Shown here piece after piece: positions 56,139 to 64,000 of a stretch of DNA of 64,000 nt. The notes under the pieces were generated by a model, which saw only the letters and a list, made by a program, of their open reading frames with translations, had not been told where the DNA came from and made no database searches. Numbering within the stretch: the stretch's first letter is position 1; each line of letters begins with the position of its first letter. Origin of the DNA: Streptomyces sp. NBC_00250 (GTDB lineage: Bacteria > Actinomycetota > Actinomycetes > Streptomycetales > Streptomycetaceae); NCBI RefSeq assembly GCF_036192275.1, contig NZ_CP108088.1, positions 124,001 to 188,000 on the forward strand, given 5' to 3'. Both the position numbers and the translations under genes were made by a program.

Positions 56139-57473
56139 ATGGAAGCTCCGACCACCCCGTCGGCCGACGGCTACGGCTCCGGTGCCGCCGCCACTGCCGG
56201 CGGTCAGGACGGGGGCTGGTTCGCGCGAGGTCCGAAGGGAGCGCAGGGGCCTCGGCGGTCCGGGCATCCGGAGACCGTCAGGGCGGCCCCGGAATCCGCG
56301 CGCCCGGCGGAACGCCGGCCGACCCCGACCCCGGCACCGGCAGCGGTCCCGTCCGCCACAGAGCTGTTGCGCCGCACGATGGCCGAGATCGAGCCGATCG
56401 CCGACCGGGTCACCTCGTACTTCTACGCGCTGCTCTTCCTCCGCCACCCCGGTTTGCGGGACCTCTTCCCCGCCGCGATGGACACCCAGCGCGACCGGCT
56501 GTTCAAGGCCCTGCTCACCGCCGCGACCCACGCGGACGACCCCGTCACCCTGACCACGTATCTGACCCACCTCGGCCGCGGGCACCGGAAGTACGGCACG
56601 CTCCCCGAGCACTACCCGGCCGTCGGCGAGGCCCTGATCGGCGCCCTCGCCAGCCACGCCCCGGAGACCTGGGGGCCACGGACCGAGGCCGCCTGGGTGG
56701 GCGCCTACACCACGATCTCCCAGATCATGATCGACGCGGCGACCGAGGACGAGCTCCGGGCGCCCGCTTGGTGGCAGGCGGAGGTGGTCGCCCATGTCAT
56801 GCGGACGAAGGACGTCGCGGTCGTCACGGTCCGGCCCGACGGGCCGTACCCCTTCCTCGCCGGGCAGTACACGGCCCTGGAGACCCCCTGGTGGCCGCGG
56901 ATCTGGCGGCACTACTCCTTCGCCTCGGCGCCCCGCTCCGACGGACTCCTCTCCTTCCACGTCAAGGCCGTACCGGCGGGCTGGGTCTCCAACGCCCTCG
57001 TCCACCGTGCCCGCACCGGAGACGTCATCCGGCTCGGTCCTCCCGCCGGTTCCATGACCGTGGACCACACCAGCGACAACGGGCTGCTGTGTCTCGGCGG
57101 CGGCACCGGCATCGCGCCCATCAAGGCCCTGGTGGAGGATGTCGCCCAGCACGGTCGGCGCCGCTCCGTCGACGTGTTCTACGGCGCTCGCCGGAACCAG
57201 GGCCTGTACGACATCGACACGATGCTCCGGCTGCAGCAGGCGCACCCCTGGCTCTCGGTGCGCCCGGTCCTCGACGACGGTCCCGTCGGCCTGCTGTCCG
57301 GCGGTATCCCGGAGGCCGTACGCGAGTTCGGCCCGTGGCACACCCACGACGCGTACCTGTCCGGCCCGCCCGGAATGATCCGGTGCAGCGTCGACACCCT
57401 CGTGGGCATCGGCATACCCACCCACCGCATACGGCACGACTCCATCGAAGAACTGGTCGGGGCAACGACGTGA
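56139..57473 (+). CDS. flavohaemoglobin-like globin-FNR protein
   Basis: 444 residues from ATG 56139; ATG 56085 is possible. Residues 1-65 are a low-complexity extension with GWFARG (26-31). The globin domain (66-205) has the proximal His region LGRGHRKYGTLPEHYPAVGE; the FNR domain follows with FAD motif WRHYSFAS and NAD motif LCLGGGTGIAPIKALVEDV. Flavohaemoglobins convert nitric oxide to nitrate with O2 and NAD(P)H. Coupled to the PPOX gene by GTGA at 57470-57473. Confidence 0.9.
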   Translation: MEAPTTPSADGYGSGAAATAGGQDGGWFARGPKGAQGPRRSGHPETVRAAPESARPAERRPTPTPAPAAVPSATELLRRTMAEIEPIADRVTSYFYALLFLRHPGLRDLFPAAMDTQRDRLFKALLTAATHADDPVTLTTYLTHLGRGHRKYGTLPEHYPAVGEALIGALASHAPETWGPRTEAAWVGAYTTISQIMIDAATEDELRAPAWWQAEVVAHVMRTKDVAVVTVRPDGPYPFLAGQYTALETPWWPRIWRHYSFASAPRSDGLLSFHVKAVPAGWVSNALVHRARTGDVIRLGPPAGSMTVDHTSDNGLLCLGGGTGIAPIKALVEDVAQHGRRRSVDVFYGARRNQGLYDIDTMLRLQQAHPWLSVRPVLDDGPVGLLSGGIPEAVREFGPWHTHDAYLSGPPGMIRCSVDTLVGIGIPTHRIRHDSIEELVGATT

Positions 57474-58303
57474 GTACTTTCGAACACGCCGGACAGCAGG
57501 CGACGACCCTGCGCACCACCCGCCCGGGCAGTGACGGCGAACACCTCGTCCAGCAGCGCATGGGCACCACGGACCGCGCGGACCGCTTCTACGCCGATCA
57601 GGTCCTGGACCGACTGAACCCCCGGATGCGCGAGTTCGTGAACCGGCAGGAGATGTTCTTCCTGGCCACCGCCGACCGGCACGGTGCGTGCGACAACACC
57701 TTCCGCGCCGGCCCGCCCGGCTTCCTCCACGTCCTGGACGACGCGACGCTCACCTACCCCGAGTACCGGGGCAACGGCGTCCACGCCAGCCTCGGCAACA
57801 TCGAGGAGAACCCGCAGGTCGGCATCCTCATGGTCGACTTCCTCCGGGACCGCATCGGGCTCCATGTCAACGGCAGGGCCAGGAGCGTGGCCGACGACGA
57901 GATGCGCCGCGCCCACCCCTGGCTCCCGGCCGACCAAGTGCCCGGCCGACGGGCGCTGGTGTGGGTGGTGATCACGGTCGAGGAGGCGTACATCCACTGC
58001 GCCAAGCACATCCCCCACTTCCAGAAGGTCCCCGCGCGCGGCCACGGCCGGCCGTGGGGCACGGACGATTTCAAGCGCAAGGGCGGTGACTTCTTCGGAG
58101 CGGCCTCCGAAGCACCGGACCGCGGCCCGTACCTGCCGCCGCCCCGTCCGGACGCGGATGCGGCGACCTGGCGTGCGGAGGCGGAGAGGGTACTGGCGAG
58201 AGCCGAGCGGCACGCCCTCGGCGAAGGCGCCGACGCCGGGGCGGAATCCACCGCGGGAGCGCCGCCGTTCAGCGGCTGGTTCAGCAGGGGCACCTCGGTC
58301 TGA
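57470..58303 (+). CDS. pyridoxamine-5'-phosphate-oxidase-like flavoprotein
   Basis: 277 residues from the overlapping GTG. PPOX split-barrel: MREFVNRQEMFFLATADRHG, GNGVHASLGNIEENPQVGIL, RIGLHVNGRARSV, and HIPHFQKV. The C-terminus ends in GWFSRG (269-274) plus three residues, the same short motif as in the extension of the flavohaemoglobin. Such PPOX proteins bind FMN, F420 or haem. Coupling suggests joint action in nitric oxide or flavin redox chemistry (inference). Confidence 0.85.
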   Translation: MSTFEHAGQQATTLRTTRPGSDGEHLVQQRMGTTDRADRFYADQVLDRLNPRMREFVNRQEMFFLATADRHGACDNTFRAGPPGFLHVLDDATLTYPEYRGNGVHASLGNIEENPQVGILMVDFLRDRIGLHVNGRARSVADDEMRRAHPWLPADQVPGRRALVWVVITVEEAYIHCAKHIPHFQKVPARGHGRPWGTDDFKRKGGDFFGAASEAPDRGPYLPPPRPDADAATWRAEAERVLARAERHALGEGADAGAESTAGAPPFSGWFSRGTSV

Positions 58304-58345
58304 GCTCCTCACTCCGCACGTTTACGCTCTTGGGGCCGGGTCGGG

Positions 58346-58372
58346 TGAAACCTTTCGGTCGTCTCTTCCGTC
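58346..58372 (+). promoter_or_regulatory. candidate ECF-sigma promoter
   Basis: TGAAACC (58346-58352), 16 bp, CGTC (58369-58372), the pattern of ECF (cell-envelope-stress type) promoters, 46 nt before the deacetylase ATG. Confidence 0.4.
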
Positions 58373-58417
58373 CCCTTCTCCGGGAGAGCGTAGAGAACGG
58401 GCGAGGAGCAGCAGGAC

Positions 58418-59224
58418 ATGGGGCTGAAGAGCAAGTACACCGCGCACATAGCCGTGGCGGCCTCGGCGGTCGCGATCAGCCTGGCGGCGTGGGGCGCCAC
58501 CACGCTGACGGACACCGAGGCCGCCGCCCGGACGGGGGCGGGCGCGCAGGGCACGCCCGAGGGACGGACGAAGGAGCCGGCGCAGGGACCGCCGCCGGTG
58601 GCGAAGGTGAGGATGCCTCAGGGGATCGCGCATGCCGCCGAGGCGGGCGGGAAGGCCGTGAACATCACCATCGACGACGGGCCCGACCCGCAGTGGACGC
58701 CCAAGGTGCTGGAGGTCCTCAAGCAGCACGACGTCAAAGCGGTCTTCTGCATGGTCGGGCCGCGGGCGAAGGAGTTCCCCGACCTGGTCAGGCGGATCGT
58801 CGCGGACGGGCACCGTCTCTGCGACCACACCACGTCCCACGACACCGCGATGGACAAGAAGTCCGTCGCGTACCAGCGGCAGCAGATCCTGGACGCGAAG
58901 AAGATGATCGAGGACGCCGCCGGGGGCGCCGAGGTGGAGTACTACCGGGCGCCGGGCGGTGCGTTCACCCCCGACAGCCGACGCATCGCCGCCGAGGCGG
59001 GGATGCGGCCGCTGGGGTGGAACGTGGACACCAAGGACTTCGAGAAGCCCGGCACGGGCGCCATCGTCAGCACGGTCAAGAACGAGCTGTCCAACGGGCC
59101 GACGATCCTCTTCCATGACGGCGGCGGCGACCGCGGTCAGACCGTCGAGGCCCTCAAGCAGGTTCTGCCGTGGCTCAAGGAGCAGGGACGCACCTTCAGC
59201 TTCCCCGTGCGCACCACGCCCTGA
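58418..59224 (+). CDS. exported polysaccharide deacetylase (NodB family)
   Basis: 268 residues. N-terminal membrane anchor or signal (HIAVAASAVAISLAAWGA). NodB domain: TIDDGPD with Asp86/Asp87, metal His137 and His141 in DHTTSHD, YRAPGGAF, WNVDTKDFE and ILFHDGGG. It removes acetyl groups from chitin, xylan or peptidoglycan sugars outside the cell. An ECF-type promoter would fit a cell-wall role. Confidence 0.9.
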   Translation: MGLKSKYTAHIAVAASAVAISLAAWGATTLTDTEAAARTGAGAQGTPEGRTKEPAQGPPPVAKVRMPQGIAHAAEAGGKAVNITIDDGPDPQWTPKVLEVLKQHDVKAVFCMVGPRAKEFPDLVRRIVADGHRLCDHTTSHDTAMDKKSVAYQRQQILDAKKMIEDAAGGAEVEYYRAPGGAFTPDSRRIAAEAGMRPLGWNVDTKDFEKPGTGAIVSTVKNELSNGPTILFHDGGGDRGQTVEALKQVLPWLKEQGRTFSFPVRTTP

Positions 59225-59234
59225 GGACGTGCCG

Positions 59235-59263
59235 GACCGGCGGTGGGCGACCTGCCGCCGGTC
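59235..59263. terminator. 9-bp hairpin between convergent genes
   Basis: GACCGGCGG (59235-59243) pairs with CCGCCGGTC (59255-59263), shared by the deacetylase and the leftward LuxR gene. Confidence 0.65.
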
Positions 59264-59301
59264 ACCCGCCGCCGGGTCCGCGACCATGAGGTGTCCCGGC
59301 G

Positions 59302-62226
59302 TCAGAAGCGGGCCATGAGGGCGGCGAGGCCGGCCCGTGTGGCGACGTCGGTCTTGCGGAACACCCGGGAGAGGTGGGTCTCGACGGTACGCGGACTGAG
59401 GTAGAGCCTGGTGGCGATCGCCTGGTTGGTGAGGCCCTCGGCCACCAGCTCGGCGATCTCCCGTTCGCGTGCCGTCAAGGAGGCCAGCCGCGGCGGGGTG
59501 GTGGAGGACGTGCGGGGTGCGGACGGCCGTGTCATCTCCGCCAGACCGACCAGCAGACCCGCGCCACCGCCTGTGGCGAGCCGGTGCCCCTGCCGCCACA
59601 TGGCCTCCCCGCGCGCTCCGAACCCGGCGGCCGTCATCGCCGGGGCCGCGAGCAGCAGTGACCGCGCCTCCCAGAACACCGCACCGGACCGCGCACATTC
59701 CGCCGCTGCCTCGGAGAGCAGCGTTGCCGCCCTGTCGGCGTCGCCCTGGTGCAGGGCGAGCTGTGCCGCGCTCCGCATCGCTGAGGCGCGTTGCACGGGC
59801 AGGCCGAGCTGTTCCGCTTCCCTGCGTGCCCGCTCGGACCATGCGGACGCGGAGGGGACGTCCCCGGTCAAGAGGGCCGCCGTGACGAGGAGTTCCGTCA
59901 GGAGGGGGCGCATCGAGGGTTGCAGGCCACGCAGGTCGTCTCCCCCGGCCCTGAGGAGGGCGTCCCGGGCGCGATGCGGATCGCCGCCGGTGAGCGCCGC
60001 GTAGCCGAGCATGCACCAGGCCATGGAGGCCCGCCAGTTGTCGCTCGGTCCCATGGTCGCCACGGCCTCCTCCGCGGCCGCCAGTGCCTCCGGGTCGCCG
60101 GGTTGGGACGCCGCGACGCGCACCTGGGCCTTGTTGGCGAGGACGAAGGCGAGCAGTTCACCGCTGCCGATCCCGCGGGCGATGTCCTCGGCCTCGTCCG
60201 CGAGTTCGCAGGCCGACTGCAGTCGGCAGGTCTGGATCCGTACGTGTGCCTTGCACAGCAGCAGGAGCGGCAGGAGGTAGATCTGGCCGCTGCGCCGGGC
60301 GATGCCGAGGCCCCGGTCGGCGTGGCGTTCCGCGTCGGTGAAGCGGCCGAGGAAGGCCTCCGCCCATCCCAGTCTGCCCAGTGGTTCGCACAGCGCCGTG
60401 AGGTCGTCGTCGGGCAGGCCGTCCAGCAGCCCGGCCGCCTGCGCCGCGTACGCGCTCGCCGCGGGCACGTCGCCCTCGTAGGCCTCGCCGAACGCGGCGA
60501 CGGCCAGTGCCCCCGCCTCGCCGAGTTCGTTGCCCAGGAGGCGGGCGTCCGCGAGGGTCCGTGCGACTTCGCCCCGCATCTGCGGGTACGAGGCGTTGTG
60601 CGGTGCGGACGAGCTCAGTTCGAGGCCGATCGACACCCGGTCGGACGGCGACAGCTCCGGCTGCCTGCGCAACTCGCGGCGCAGCAGCGCGATGGCCTCG
60701 GGATATCTTCCGAGGTGCCGTTCCGTCGAGGCGCACAGCACGACGGCGGACGTCCTGACGCCGGTCTCGTCGGGGCCGGCCGTGCTGATCACCTTGTGCA
60801 ACAGGTCGCGGCTCTCCCGCAGACCGCCGGACACACCGAGTGCTCGGGCGCGCCGCAGCATGAGGTCGCGTCGCTCGGCGGCGTGTTCAGCCGTGTCGGG
60901 CAGCAGTCGGAGTGCGGCCCGGAGCCAGTGTGCGCAGCTCGTGGGAGCCGTCGAAGCGGTCTGGTCGGCCGCCTGCCTCAGTACGGCGTACGCCTGCGGG
61001 TCCCATGCGGTCACCGACCGTTCGACGTGCCGGGCCCGCTCGACGGCCGGTGCGCCGGTGCGGGCCAGCTCGGCGGCGGCGGCGTGATGGATCTCGACGC
61101 GCCGCCGGACCGCGGTGGACTCGTGGACCAGGGTCCGGATCACCGGGTGGCGCAGCACTGTTCGACCGCCTGGGCCCGGCCGCACGAGGTCACGTCGCGC
61201 CAGCGTCTCCAGATCGTCGTCGAGATCGGCGTCGGTGCGGCCGGTCACCGTGCGCATCACCGGGGGCACGGCGTGATCGCCGAGCACGGCGATCACCTCC
61301 AGGGTCCGGCGCTGCGCCGGGGTCAGCGGGGCCAGCTCCTTCAGCAGCAGCGCTCCGAGACCGGTAGGCAGTTCGCCGAGGCCGATCTCGGCGGAGGCCG
61401 AGGAGGACGTACGGCGACGCGTGGCATCCTCGCGGTACGCGTGCAGGAGGGAGAGGAAGTAGAGCGGGTTGCCCTCTCCTGCCGCGTACAGTTCCGCGGC
61501 CCGGTCGCGCGGCAGATCGGGCGCGAGCCCTTCGACGCATTCCTGTTCCGCGAGCGGCGCCAGACCGATCCGGAGGACCGCCCCGGTGTCGGCTTCGCGC
61601 GTGAGCGCCGCGGTGAGCGCTGTCGGTGTCTGCCGGTCGCGGCGGGCGACGACGAGGACGACCGGGCCGGGTACGGGATGCCGGACCAGATGGTCCAGGA
61701 GCTCCAGGGAGGCCGGGTCCGCCCAGTGCACGTCGTCCAGCGCCACCACCAGGCCGCCGGACCGGCCGAGTTGTGCCATCAGCCGTGCCACCGACCGGTG
61801 GAGACCGAAGCGGTCGCCGGTGGCGGGCGCCGGCGCGGGGGACGGCCCGCCGCCACGGCCGCCCAGGACGTGGGAGACCGCGTCCAGCAGGTCGGGGGCG
61901 TGCGACGGACGGTGGTCGAGATCGGCGAACGCGTCGGCGAAGGGATGGAACGGGAGGTGCCGCTCGTACTCCGCCGCCCGGCCGCGCAGCACCGTCAACC
62001 CGCGTCGCCGTGCGTGGAGGCAGAACTCGGACATCAGCCGGCTCTTGCCGATCCCCGCCGCGCCGGTGATGTCGACGAAGGACGGGGCGCCGTGGCCCAG
62101 CCGGTCGATCACCGTGTCGAGAAGCCGCAGTTCGGCCGTGCGGCCGACGAGAGGGCTCCCGCTGCCGTGCTGCGTGGCCCCGTCTTGCGAGGTTCCGACG
62201 CGTGTGATCTCTCTACCGAACTCCAC
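59302..62226 (-). CDS. large LuxR-family (LAL) regulator
   Basis: 974 residues from GTG 62226; GTG 62241 is also possible and no ribosome-binding site is present. AAA-type ATPase with Walker A GAAGIGKS (55-62) and Walker B VVALDDVHW, a TPR-like helical middle, and the C-terminal LuxR helix-turn-helix LTAREREIAELVAEGLTNQA. LAL proteins activate antibiotic and sugar genes in Streptomyces on ATP and ligand binding. A TAGACA box 5 nt before GTG 62226 points to a leaderless mRNA, and a 20-bp palindrome covers the upstream part. No biosynthetic cluster is in view. Confidence 0.9.
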   Translation of the reverse strand: MEFGREITRVGTSQDGATQHGSGSPLVGRTAELRLLDTVIDRLGHGAPSFVDITGAAGIGKSRLMSEFCLHARRRGLTVLRGRAAEYERHLPFHPFADAFADLDHRPSHAPDLLDAVSHVLGGRGGGPSPAPAPATGDRFGLHRSVARLMAQLGRSGGLVVALDDVHWADPASLELLDHLVRHPVPGPVVLVVARRDRQTPTALTAALTREADTGAVLRIGLAPLAEQECVEGLAPDLPRDRAAELYAAGEGNPLYFLSLLHAYREDATRRRTSSSASAEIGLGELPTGLGALLLKELAPLTPAQRRTLEVIAVLGDHAVPPVMRTVTGRTDADLDDDLETLARRDLVRPGPGGRTVLRHPVIRTLVHESTAVRRRVEIHHAAAAELARTGAPAVERARHVERSVTAWDPQAYAVLRQAADQTASTAPTSCAHWLRAALRLLPDTAEHAAERRDLMLRRARALGVSGGLRESRDLLHKVISTAGPDETGVRTSAVVLCASTERHLGRYPEAIALLRRELRRQPELSPSDRVSIGLELSSSAPHNASYPQMRGEVARTLADARLLGNELGEAGALAVAAFGEAYEGDVPAASAYAAQAAGLLDGLPDDDLTALCEPLGRLGWAEAFLGRFTDAERHADRGLGIARRSGQIYLLPLLLLCKAHVRIQTCRLQSACELADEAEDIARGIGSGELLAFVLANKAQVRVAASQPGDPEALAAAEEAVATMGPSDNWRASMAWCMLGYAALTGGDPHRARDALLRAGGDDLRGLQPSMRPLLTELLVTAALLTGDVPSASAWSERARREAEQLGLPVQRASAMRSAAQLALHQGDADRAATLLSEAAAECARSGAVFWEARSLLLAAPAMTAAGFGARGEAMWRQGHRLATGGGAGLLVGLAEMTRPSAPRTSSTTPPRLASLTAREREIAELVAEGLTNQAIATRLYLSPRTVETHLSRVFRKTDVATRAGLAALMARF

Positions 62227-62242
62227 GGCATTGTCTATCACG

Positions 62243-62262
62243 TCGAACGGAAGACCGTTCGA
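62243..62262. promoter_or_regulatory. 20-bp perfect palindrome at the LAL promoter
   Basis: TCGAACGG, AAGA, CCGTTCGA. It resembles the SOS box TCGAAC-N4-GTTCGA, but the gap is 8, so LexA is unlikely. Best seen as an operator for the LAL gene. Confidence 0.6.
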
Positions 62263-62327
62263 GAGTCGACCCACACCGCGTCCGGTACCTGCGCCGAGGA
62301 TCCGGGGCCTTGCGGCCCGCCGTCTCC

Positions 62328-62888
62328 TCAGCCGAACAAGGCGAACAAGGCGATGGCTATCGAGACGACGACGCCCACCAGTACTCCGAGGACGAGTGCG
62401 GCGAACTCGGCGGCGATGAAGAGCAGGACGTAGTCGCCGTTGTGGCTGAACGTGCCGTCCCGCGCGCTGGCACGGAACGACAGCGACAGGGCCAGGAACG
62501 GTGCGAGGATGAGCCCGGTGACGGTGAGCCACGTACCCAGCGCATAGCCCGACAGCTCGTGGGCTCTGCCCCTCGCCATCCGCACCTCCAAGGTGCTGCC
62601 GGGCTTGTGCAGGGTGGCAGCCTTGTCCAGCGTGACCTGACGTCGGGGCTCGCCCGCCGCACGCGGTGTGTACGTGCCGCTGCAGTCGGTGCCGTCCGAA
62701 TTCCCCTCCAGGTCGGTGGCTTCGTAGCACGAGCTGATCGTCATGACGCCGTCCACTGGGCCAAATCCCAGGACGGCCGCCAGGTGGGGGCCCGGGAGCA
62801 GCCATATCAGCCACCCGGCGACCGCGAGACTGGCCACCGCTCCGGTCCGGCCCACCCTCCGCGCCCACACCTCTGACGTTCGCGCCAC
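62328..62888 (-). CDS. membrane protein of unknown function, 186 aa
   Basis: GTG 62888. Three membrane helices: residues 16-40, about 118-137 and 152-183; between the first two lies an exposed loop with two Cys (SSCYEATDLEGNSDGTDC) that could form a disulfide. The layout with a beta-rich outer loop is common in streptomycete DUF3592-like proteins; the family was not settled. Confidence 0.65.
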   Translation of the reverse strand: MARTSEVWARRVGRTGAVASLAVAGWLIWLLPGPHLAAVLGFGPVDGVMTISSCYEATDLEGNSDGTDCSGTYTPRAAGEPRRQVTLDKAATLHKPGSTLEVRMARGRAHELSGYALGTWLTVTGLILAPFLALSLSFRASARDGTFSHNGDYVLLFIAAEFAALVLGVLVGVVVSIAIALFALFG

Positions 62889-63189
62889 ACCGCCCGCCCC
62901 CCCTGGAAGGCGGCCGTCGCGCCGACCGCCTGTGATGTGTACGGCTCACCGAACCGGCCACGACTCTCCCACCCGATGCGTGGCCGCGAGTCCGTGGTTT
63001 CCCTGACATGCCCTACGTAATCCAGGGTGCGTGCAGCCGGCCGGCCGGCCGACTACGTAGCGAAGTACGTGGTTCCACCGACGCCCTCGCCGGCGGATCC
63101 TGCGAGCATCGGCCCCCGTGTCGCAGCACGGCCACGTGCCCGTCGCTGCCGGCAGCCGGATGATTCCCCCGTCGAACAAGAGGTCTTCC
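62889..63189. other. intergenic stretch, nothing recognised
   Basis: The stretch has TACGTAGCGAAGTACGT (63054-63070) as a short dyad and the promoter sides of two divergent genes, but no clear box was found. Confidence 0.35.
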
Positions 63190-63894
63190 GTGTCACACCG
63201 CGTTCTCGTGTCCACCATCCTCGGAGTGGTCCTGACGCTGTCCCTCGCCGCCTGCGGATCCACGGCGGACAAGGACCCGGCCGTCCCGGGCTCGACGGCC
63301 GCGGGCAGTGTGGCCGACGGGAGCGCCGTCGACGAAGGCGCGTCAGGGGATTGCCCCGACAAGCACGCGGCGACCGTGCAGGACGACAAGTTCGGAGGGA
63401 CGGCGGACATCGACCTGTGTGCGCGTCCCGAAGTGCACCGGACAGCCGTCAAGGCGGCCTGGGCCAGCGTCTACACCAGGCCCACCGTGAGCCCGCCCCT
63501 CAACATGATGCCGGTCTCCTGCACGGGCGAGTCCGAGGACAGCTGCAAGGTGATCAAGGTCAGTGGCAGCGCACTGTGCAATCAGGCGAAGCCGAACTGC
63601 CACCCGCGGCGCGGCGAGGAAGTACCCGTCCTCTGTTCCTCCGTGGACAAGCTGAACTCCGACAGGCTGTACTACGGCGTGCTCCTCGACAGCAAGCGCC
63701 TGCTGGCCATGGGGACGGACAACGACCGCGGCTACACCAAGGACTTCACCGACAAGGGCGACATCCCCGTGGGTTATGTGGACGCCGCGCGACTGGAGAA
63801 GGTGCGGGCCGAACTGCCCGCCTGTGACGGCGCCCTGCTCCACGGCTGGGGAGCCCGTACCTACGCGCAGATGCAGGGGCTCCCCATCGACTGA
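63190..63894 (+). CDS. putative lipoprotein, 234 aa
   Basis: GTG 63190 follows AAGAGG at 6 bases. Signal SHRVLVSTILGVVLTLSLAAC ends in a lipobox; the mature part has a Ser/Ala/Gly linker and then a domain with eight Cys (for example CTGESEDSCKVIKV, LCNQAKPNCHPRR), probably disulfide-bonded at the cell surface. No family known. The last 106 bp of the window hold nothing recognised. Confidence 0.7.
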   Translation: MSHRVLVSTILGVVLTLSLAACGSTADKDPAVPGSTAAGSVADGSAVDEGASGDCPDKHAATVQDDKFGGTADIDLCARPEVHRTAVKAAWASVYTRPTVSPPLNMMPVSCTGESEDSCKVIKVSGSALCNQAKPNCHPRRGEEVPVLCSSVDKLNSDRLYYGVLLDSKRLLAMGTDNDRGYTKDFTDKGDIPVGYVDAARLEKVRAELPACDGALLHGWGARTYAQMQGLPID

Positions 63895-64000
63895 TTCCCC
63901 GACCGGCTCGCGCGGCCGTCGCCCGGCGCAGGCGCCTCGCCGGTACACGCTCCCCGGCGGCGTCCGCGGCCCGGCGAGGTCACCGGGAACTCGACCGTCC

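Noticed and set aside
62243..62262. LexA SOS box
   Set aside because: The half sites are right but the gap is 8 rather than 4 bp.

Overview
The window is high-GC actinomycete chromosome and looks like Streptomyces or a close relative. The reasons are the strong G/C bias at third codon positions, many GTG starts, chains of four-base ATGA/GTGA gene overlaps, Tat and lipobox signal sequences, and above all a complete conservon (cvnA-B-C-D plus a CYP157/CYP154 pair), which is an actinomycete hallmark. No rRNA, tRNA, CRISPR array, replication origin or intact insertion sequence was seen.

Left part (1-17.4 kb). The window opens inside a tightly coupled operon: the end of a WD40 protein, a membrane-anchored beta-propeller, a poly(A)-polymerase/CCA-enzyme-like nucleotidyltransferase with an N-terminal heptapeptide repeat, an unknown protein and, 59 bp on, a SLATT-type two-helix membrane protein. 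This layout resembles NTP-dependent conflict (defence) systems and is the best candidate here for something undescribed. Next come an unknown 397-aa protein, a minus-strand xanthine dehydrogenase operon (xdhA-xdhB-xdhC) with a possible leader peptide, a secreted PI-PLC-like enzyme, and an FAD oxidase divergent from a TetR regulator across a perfect palindrome.

Middle part (17.5-42.7 kb). From 17.9 to 37.8 kb this is accessory DNA: seven insertion-sequence remnants (IS5-type and IS110), decayed genes, and orphan genes between them. These include a Fic-type toxin-antitoxin pair with its own operator, RidA, an alpha/beta hydrolase, a DUF4291 protein, an NHL propeller protein, a WYL regulator, a PASTA lipoprotein, and an MFS exporter of lower GC behind a 35-bp repeat array. 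It ends with a DUF6193-like protein, a VOC protein, an RNB ribonuclease and a second MFS exporter.

Right part (43-64 kb). The conservon with its two cytochromes P450 closes on a 16-bp-stem terminator. It is followed by a VanX-like dipeptidase, a small iron-permease-like protein, an FUSC/ArAE exporter, a membrane-anchored Mrr-type nuclease with a small partner behind a DNA-damage-like promoter, a GNAT acetyltransferase, a frameshifted sugar-binding lipoprotein under a LacI-type operator, a flavohaemoglobin coupled to a PPOX-family flavoprotein, a NodB deacetylase, a very large LuxR (LAL) regulator with a 20-bp palindrome at its start, and two membrane or lipid-anchored unknowns.

Family names come from sequence motifs read by eye; no database search was run. 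Start codons were chosen from ribosome-binding sites and overlaps and are marked where uncertain.
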